Shown in pieces: positions 6,767 to 10,003 of a stretch of DNA of 10,003 bases. The stretch covers positions 1 through 10,003 of the forward strand of contig DKAI01000076.1 in NCBI GenBank assembly GCA_002450755.1, given 5' to 3'. The DNA is from Deltaproteobacteria bacterium UBA6930 (GTDB taxonomy: Bacteria; Myxococcota_A; UBA9160; UBA6930). The stretch's first letter is position 1, and every line of letters begins with the position of its first letter. The translations under genes were made by a program, and so were the position numbers. The notes beneath the pieces are model-generated. The model had not been told where the DNA came from, ran no database searches, and saw only the letters and a list, made by a program, of their open reading frames with translations.

Positions 6767-7546
6767 CTAACTAGGTAAATTGAGAACGCGACGAGTGGTC
6801 TCGTACATCCTTTGAAATACCTCATCCTCAGGGAGGTCCCACAATTCAGCTAGTTTGGAAGCCGTGTGCCTGACATAGGCGGGTTCGTTGCGTTTCCCTC
6901 TGAATGGTACAGGGGTTAAAAAAGGACAGTCGGTTTCAACTACGACTTCATCAGGCGTAAGGCTCTTCGCTGCGTTGCGTATAGAATCACAGCTTTTATT
7001 TTTAAAAGTAATTTGTCCCGCAAAGCTGACGACAAATCCCAACTCTCGCCAACCCTTAGCCTCATCTACGCCATCACTAAAACAATGTGCGAATCCCTTC
7101 CATCCGTTTTTACAAACACTTCTAATTACATCTGCACAAAGCTGGAAAGCCTCTCGACTGTGGATACAAACAGGGAGGTTGTGCTCGACGGCAAGCTCTA
7201 GCTGTTTGGCAAAAGCGTCCTTTTGGATTTCAATTGGTACTTCGGCTTTTACGGTGTCGATTCCCATTTCTCCTACGAGAATCATTTCTGGTTCTTTTAA
7301 AAGTTTACCCATAGCTGTAAGCATCTTGCTATCCAGACGGTGGGCATCGTAGGGGTGACAACCGACGGAGGCAAAGACAGTACCCGGGTGTTCTTTGGCC
7401 AGGGCTAGGGCCTGTGCGCCTCCTTCAGGTAACATCCCAATGCAAACGATCTTCTCGACGCCGGATTCTTTCGCACGCGAAATAGCTCCTTGTCTGTCTT
7501 CTGCGTATGCATCAAAATTTATATGAGCATGGGTGTCGATTAACAA
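6767..7546 (-). CDS. TatD family metal-dependent hydrolase (DNase)
   Basis: This 259-residue TIM-barrel hydrolase shows the TatD metal-binding set: HAH (H6, H8), GEMGID with E93, CIHSREA with H129, FAHCFSDG with H154, and VETDCPFLTPVP with D206, followed by the family hallmark RGKRNEP. Relatives are Mg2+-dependent 3'-5' exonucleases acting on DNA or RNA, with proposed roles in repair and quality control; some may act on other substrates. Length is normal. Departures from the commonest wording are GEMGIDT for GEIGLDY and HCFSDG for HCFSG, neither removing a metal ligand. The start is TTG 7546; no ATG in frame gives a better fit, and the ribosome-binding site is weak. It follows the ribBA-like gene by 45 nt on the same strand and is probably co-transcribed with it. 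Which TatD subgroup (TatD, YcfH, YjjV) it belongs to is not resolved. Confidence 0.95.
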   Translation of the reverse strand: MLIDTHAHINFDAYAEDRQGAISRAKESGVEKIVCIGMLPEGGAQALALAKEHPGTVFASVGCHPYDAHRLDSKMLTAMGKLLKEPEMILVGEMGIDTVKAEVPIEIQKDAFAKQLELAVEHNLPVCIHSREAFQLCADVIRSVCKNGWKGFAHCFSDGVDEAKGWRELGFVVSFAGQITFKNKSCDSIRNAAKSLTPDEVVVETDCPFLTPVPFRGKRNEPAYVRHTASKLAELWDLPEDEVFQRMYETTRRVLNLPS

Positions 7547-7591
7547 AAGTATTTCGTCTCTGCATGTAGTTTTAGGTTTGAAGACTTGCTC

Positions 7592-8740
7592 TTATTCGCC
7601 TCTAAGCGGGCGTACGTTCGCTTGCTTAGCCGGTTGGGCCAGAGGAACAGTATCAATGACCTCGAGGTCATAACCGTCCAGACCAACGATTCGACGAGGG
7701 TTGTTTGTTAACAATCGAAAACGTCCGATGTTTAGATCGACTAGAATTTGAGCTCCGACCCCGTAATTCCTGAGTTGACGGTCAGACAAACCATGGTCGG
7801 CGGGAATTGGGTTTTCAATTTGTTTTACAATATCTGTCATCCATTCTTCCCCCTTTGGGGATCCAATGCAAACGACCGCACCTCTTCCTTCTTGTTCGAT
7901 GGTTGTAAGTGCCTTCGCTAATGGACTCTCAAAACCACGTCGCATAAAACTCATCAACTCCATCGATACGTTTGCGGACTGCATTCGAACAAGAGGAGGT
8001 TCTCCGGTTGTGCAGTCTCCTTTGATGAAGACTGCATGTTCTGCCGAATCCAGTTCGCTTTGGTAAACCATCACCCGGAAGTCGCCATAGATTAACGACA
8101 TATCGATTTCCGCTTCTCTTCGGACTAGCTTCTCTTTTACTCGACGGAATGCAATTAGCTCAGCTATCGAGACCATTTTTAGTCGAAATATTTTTGCTAC
8201 TTCTTCGAGCTGCTCACGTCGTGCCATAGAACCATCTTCATTCAAGATTTCGCAAATAACACCGGCGGGTCGGAGTCCGGCAAGGCGTGCAATATCCACG
8301 GAACCCTCTGTGTGCCCTGCTCTAACCAAAACACCTCCCGGTCGAGCAATTAGCGGAAAGACATGGCCTGGTTTTCGAATGTCTTCGGCATTGTTTTCTG
8401 GGTCTACGGCGGTGGAAATCGTGTGAGCTCTGTCTGCAGCGCTTATACCAGTAGTCACTCCTTCACGAGCCTCAATCGATGGGGTGAATGCGGTTTCATA
8501 AGGTGAGGTATTGTCGGAAACCATAAGCCCGAGATCGAGCTCGTGGGCTCGTTCTTGGGTTAGTGCAAGGCAGATTAAGCCCCTCCCATTCTTTGCCATA
8601 AAGTTGACCCAATCGGGCGTAATTTTCTCCGCTGCAACGACGAAGTCACCTTCGTTTTCTCGATCCTCATCGTCCACGAGAATTATGGCGTTACCACGCC
8701 GGATTTCATCAATTGCTTCAGTCACGCGAGACAGGGGCAT
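7592..8740 (-). CDS. ribBA: DHBP synthase fused to a degenerate GTP cyclohydrolase II domain (RibBA variant, RibBX-like)
   Basis: The N-terminal half (about residues 1-205) is an intact 3,4-dihydroxy-2-butanone 4-phosphate synthase, which converts ribulose 5-phosphate to the four-carbon riboflavin precursor. It has the acidic loop DDEDRENEGD (23-32), RAGHTEGSVD with H143, and EILNEDGSMAR. The C-terminal half (about 208-382) is GTP cyclohydrolase II-like, with GDCTTGEPPLVRMQS, NYGVGAQILVDL and RLLTNNP. It lacks the zinc ligands: the positions of the C-x10-C-x-C motif are N257, R268 and F270. The catalytic YLRQEGRGIGL region reads CIGSPKGEEW. It should therefore not cleave GTP, as in the RibBX variants described from Proteobacteria. 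AAGGAG (8747-8752) supports the ATG at 8740. No FMN riboswitch is recognisable upstream, and no other rib gene is in the window. Confidence 0.95.
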   Translation of the reverse strand: MPLSRVTEAIDEIRRGNAIILVDDEDRENEGDFVVAAEKITPDWVNFMAKNGRGLICLALTQERAHELDLGLMVSDNTSPYETAFTPSIEAREGVTTGISAADRAHTISTAVDPENNAEDIRKPGHVFPLIARPGGVLVRAGHTEGSVDIARLAGLRPAGVICEILNEDGSMARREQLEEVAKIFRLKMVSIAELIAFRRVKEKLVRREAEIDMSLIYGDFRVMVYQSELDSAEHAVFIKGDCTTGEPPLVRMQSANVSMELMSFMRRGFESPLAKALTTIEQEGRGAVVCIGSPKGEEWMTDIVKQIENPIPADHGLSDRQLRNYGVGAQILVDLNIGRFRLLTNNPRRIVGLDGYDLEVIDTVPLAQPAKQANVRPLRGE

Positions 8741-8746
8741 TTAAGA

Positions 8747-8752
8747 CTCCTT
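8747..8752 (-). promoter_or_regulatory. Ribosome-binding site of the ribBA-like gene
   Basis: The minus strand reads AAGGAG, 6 nt before the ATG at 8740, a near-ideal Shine-Dalgarno sequence. The 110 bp between this gene and the divergent gene at 8851 must hold both promoters. A TAGAAT -10-like hexamer lies upstream on the minus strand, but without a good -35. Confidence 0.75.
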
Positions 8753-8837
8753 ACAAGGTCTAATTCTAGTACCTTTAGGCTAGCGAGAGTCGGCCTTTAC
8801 GGCTCTTCTCAATAATTCCCGCCGGGGGAAAGTCGCC

Positions 8838-8843
8838 AGGAGG
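8838..8843 (+). promoter_or_regulatory. Ribosome-binding site of the small membrane protein gene
   Basis: AGGAGG lies 7 nt before the GTG at 8851. It is the strongest evidence that this small gene is real and begins with GTG. Confidence 0.75.
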
Positions 8844-8850
8844 TATCTTC

Positions 8851-9228
8851 GTGTCCGAAAAAGCTGGGGTTATTTTGCGACTCATCATCGGTTTTATTGT
8901 CCTATCTAGTGCAACATACTACGGAGTCTCAGCCAGCCAGACCCGATCTGAGCTACGCCGCCTTGACTATTTGAGCCGACAGATATTGAACTCTATTGCA
9001 GATGGAACGGTTCTTCACGAGCGAGCCTTGTCCGAGGCCGATCGGCAAGGACTAGGAGTCGTTTATGAAAAGTTCTCCTCTGGCTATAAGCTTTTGGGGC
9101 AGACCAAGGAATCCGATTGGAGGCTTACTTATTGCTTTAAGTCCGGGCTTTTGGTGGTGCTTCGGTTCTCGGAGCCCCAAGCACGTCCTGGCCTGTCATG
9201 GTCTACGGATAGTCCGGCTTGTGAGTAG
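8851..9228 (+). CDS. Small single-pass membrane protein of unknown function
   Basis: This 125-residue protein is not recognised. After a short polar start (MSEKAG), a hydrophobic segment at about residues 7-28 (VILRLIIGFIVLSSATYYGV) looks like a signal anchor. It is followed by a charged helical stretch (SELRRLDYLSRQILNSIADG, about 31-50) and a more globular C-terminus with two cysteines (TYCFK, and SPACE at the end). If anchored N-in, the bulk would be periplasmic and the cysteines could pair. The GTG start has an excellent AGGAGG ribosome-binding site. It is divergent from the ribBA-like gene and ends 34 nt from the 3' end of the convergent tRNA gene. There is no hint of function from context. 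Confidence 0.8.
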   Translation: MSEKAGVILRLIIGFIVLSSATYYGVSASQTRSELRRLDYLSRQILNSIADGTVLHERALSEADRQGLGVVYEKFSSGYKLLGQTKESDWRLTYCFKSGLLVVLRFSEPQARPGLSWSTDSPACE

Positions 9229-9262
9229 ATTAAGGGCATATTATCAAGGTTTTCAAACTAAA

Positions 9263-9338
9263 TGGCTCCCCGGGTAGGACTCGAACCTACGACCCAGCGG
9301 TTAACAGCCGCTTGCTCTACCAGCTGAGCTACCGGGGA
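9263..9338 (-). tRNA. tRNA-Asn (anticodon GTT)
   Basis: The minus strand folds as a complete 76 nt tRNA. The acceptor stem is TCCCCGG paired with CCGGGGA, followed by discriminator G and an encoded CCA (9263-9265). The D-arm is GCTC/GAGC. The anticodon stem is AGCGG/CCGCT with loop CTGTTAA, giving anticodon GTT for asparagine. The T-stem is GTAGG/CCTAC with loop TTCGAGT. It lies downstream of greA on the same strand, 145 nt from the greA stop. Confidence 0.98.
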
Positions 9339-9402
9339 ATATGGACCGACCAGTCTAGTTAGTGCCCTCCGAAGTGCAATGAAATACACGAACTCTCTGC
9401 CC

Positions 9403-9418
9403 TTTCTTGATCAAGAAA
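9403..9418. repeat. Perfect 16 bp palindrome between greA and tRNA-Asn
   Basis: TTTCTTGATCAAGAAA is a perfect inverted repeat with no spacer. It could be a binding site for a dimeric regulator, or form a 6 bp AT-rich stem with a GATC loop in RNA. It sits 64 bp upstream of the tRNA 5' end and about 65 bp past the greA stop. No function is assigned. Confidence 0.4.
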
Positions 9419-9483
9419 TCAAGGACCGCTCCGGTTGCGTTAAGAATTGTGTCGATCACTTTGACAATGCACGTTGAGAAAAC

Positions 9484-9945
9484 CTAGGCCTTATATTCGA
9501 CCTCCAAGATTTCGAATTCTCGTGTTCCTTTAGGGACTTGTACAATTACTGTAGAATCTTGTTCTTTTCCGATCATGGCTCTTGCTATGGGTGAGGTGAC
9601 GGAAATTTTCCCCAACTTCGCGTCGGCCTCGTCCTCGCCAACGATGGTATATGTCTCTTGATCACCCGATCCGGTGTCTTCAAGAGTGACTGTGGCGCCG
9701 AATCGTACTCGTCCATCCGCTACTTCGGTAATTTCGATCACTTGCGCTCTAGCCAGTTTGTCTTCTACTAGGGCTATTCTGCTTTCAATGTGGCCTTGCT
9801 TCTCTTTTGCGGCGTGATATTCCGCGTTTTCAGAGAGGTCTCCATGTGCTCGGGCTTCCTCAATTTCACGGACTATTGAGGGGCGTTCTTGGGACTTCAG
9901 GCGCCTGAGCTCTTCCTGAAGCGCTTCATATCCCTTCGGCGTCAT
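9484..9945 (-). CDS. greA: Transcription elongation factor GreA
   Basis: GreA enters the RNA polymerase secondary channel and stimulates cleavage of backtracked transcripts. The N-terminal coiled coil (about residues 6-70) carries the acidic tip GDLSENAEYHAA, with D36 and E39 equivalent to the catalytic tip residues (D41 and E44 in E. coli). The C-terminal FKBP-like domain shows VRFGATVTLED, YTIVGEDEAD, ISVTSPIARAMIGK and FEILEVEY. The first ATG (9945) gives 153 residues, but homologues have a few residues before the conserved PMT. The in-frame upstream codons encode SDRV-P-MT, and an ATT at 9963 has GGAG at an ideal distance, giving 159 residues, close to the usual 158. The true start is thus probably ATT 9963; the conventional start is listed. 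ATG 9945 itself has no ribosome-binding site. Confidence 0.97.
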   Translation of the reverse strand: MTPKGYEALQEELRRLKSQERPSIVREIEEARAHGDLSENAEYHAAKEKQGHIESRIALVEDKLARAQVIEITEVADGRVRFGATVTLEDTGSGDQETYTIVGEDEADAKLGKISVTSPIARAMIGKEQDSTVIVQVPKGTREFEILEVEYKA

Positions 9946-9969
9946 GGGTACACGATCAGAAATAATCTG

Positions 9970-9973
9970 CTCC
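9970..9973 (-). promoter_or_regulatory. Ribosome-binding site upstream of an ATT start of greA
   Basis: The minus strand reads TGGAG here (core GGAG 9970-9973), 6 nt before the ATT codon 9963-9961 and 24 nt before the first ATG. The distance fits the ATT and is too far for the ATG. Confidence 0.5.
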
Positions 9974-10003
9974 AGTTAGTGATGGTCGGGGCGACTGGAT
10001 TCG

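Noticed and set aside
8785..8807. Hairpin GAGTCG / CGGCTC between the divergent ribBA-like and small membrane protein genes, considered as an FMN riboswitch or terminator
   Set aside because: The stem is only 6-8 bp with G-U pairs, has no T-run, and the conserved FMN-riboswitch segments are not seen.
9263..9338. tRNA-Asn as an integration (attachment) site
   Set aside because: No integrase, no direct repeat of the tRNA 3' end and no foreign-looking DNA is seen next to it within the window.

Overview
The window looks like ordinary chromosomal DNA from a Gram-negative (diderm) bacterium of medium GC. It carries housekeeping genes (gltX, greA, tatD-type, a ribBA variant, tRNA-Asn) plus several envelope genes: an outer-membrane porin-like protein, a lipoprotein and a small secreted protein. 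The phylum is not settled by the sequence. The long insertion after KMSKR in the glutamyl-tRNA synthetase, as I remember the family, resembles Planctomycetota enzymes. The RibBX-type fusion and the Met/His-rich porin family are best known from Proteobacteria. I see no transposase, integrase, phage gene, CRISPR array or defence system.

Layout. (1) 1-584, minus: the first two thirds of a luciferase-like flavin monooxygenase, cut by the left edge. It diverges across 195 bp from (2) an endonuclease/exonuclease/phosphatase-fold enzyme (780-1559, plus). (3) gltX (1587-3281, minus) is convergent with the EEP gene. (4) A plus-strand run of four genes follows: a small secreted protein (3339-3686), a Met/His-rich outer-membrane transporter-like protein (3742-4803), a lipoprotein of unknown function (4844-5590) and a deoxyhypusine-synthase-family enzyme (5685-6737). 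(5) A minus-strand pair, ribBA-like (7592-8740) then tatD-type (6767-7546), is convergent with the previous run. (6) A single-TM small protein (8851-9228, plus) diverges from ribBA. (7) tRNA-Asn(GTT) (9263-9338, minus) and greA (9484-9945 or 9963, minus) complete the window.

The ribBA-like gene has an intact DHBP synthase half. Its GTP cyclohydrolase II half has lost the zinc cysteines and the catalytic RQEGRGIGL segment, so the cell must make the pyrimidine precursor with another RibA. greA probably starts upstream of its first ATG at a rare ATT codon behind a good ribosome-binding site. The deoxyhypusine-synthase homologue retains the catalytic lysine; since bacteria lack eIF5A, polyamine (homospermidine-type) synthesis is the likelier role. 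The secreted/porin/lipoprotein genes form a possible envelope module, perhaps metal-related, but that link is inference.

No novel multi-gene system can be demonstrated here. The most interesting points are the degenerate RibBA, the greA start, the DHS homologue and the envelope cluster.
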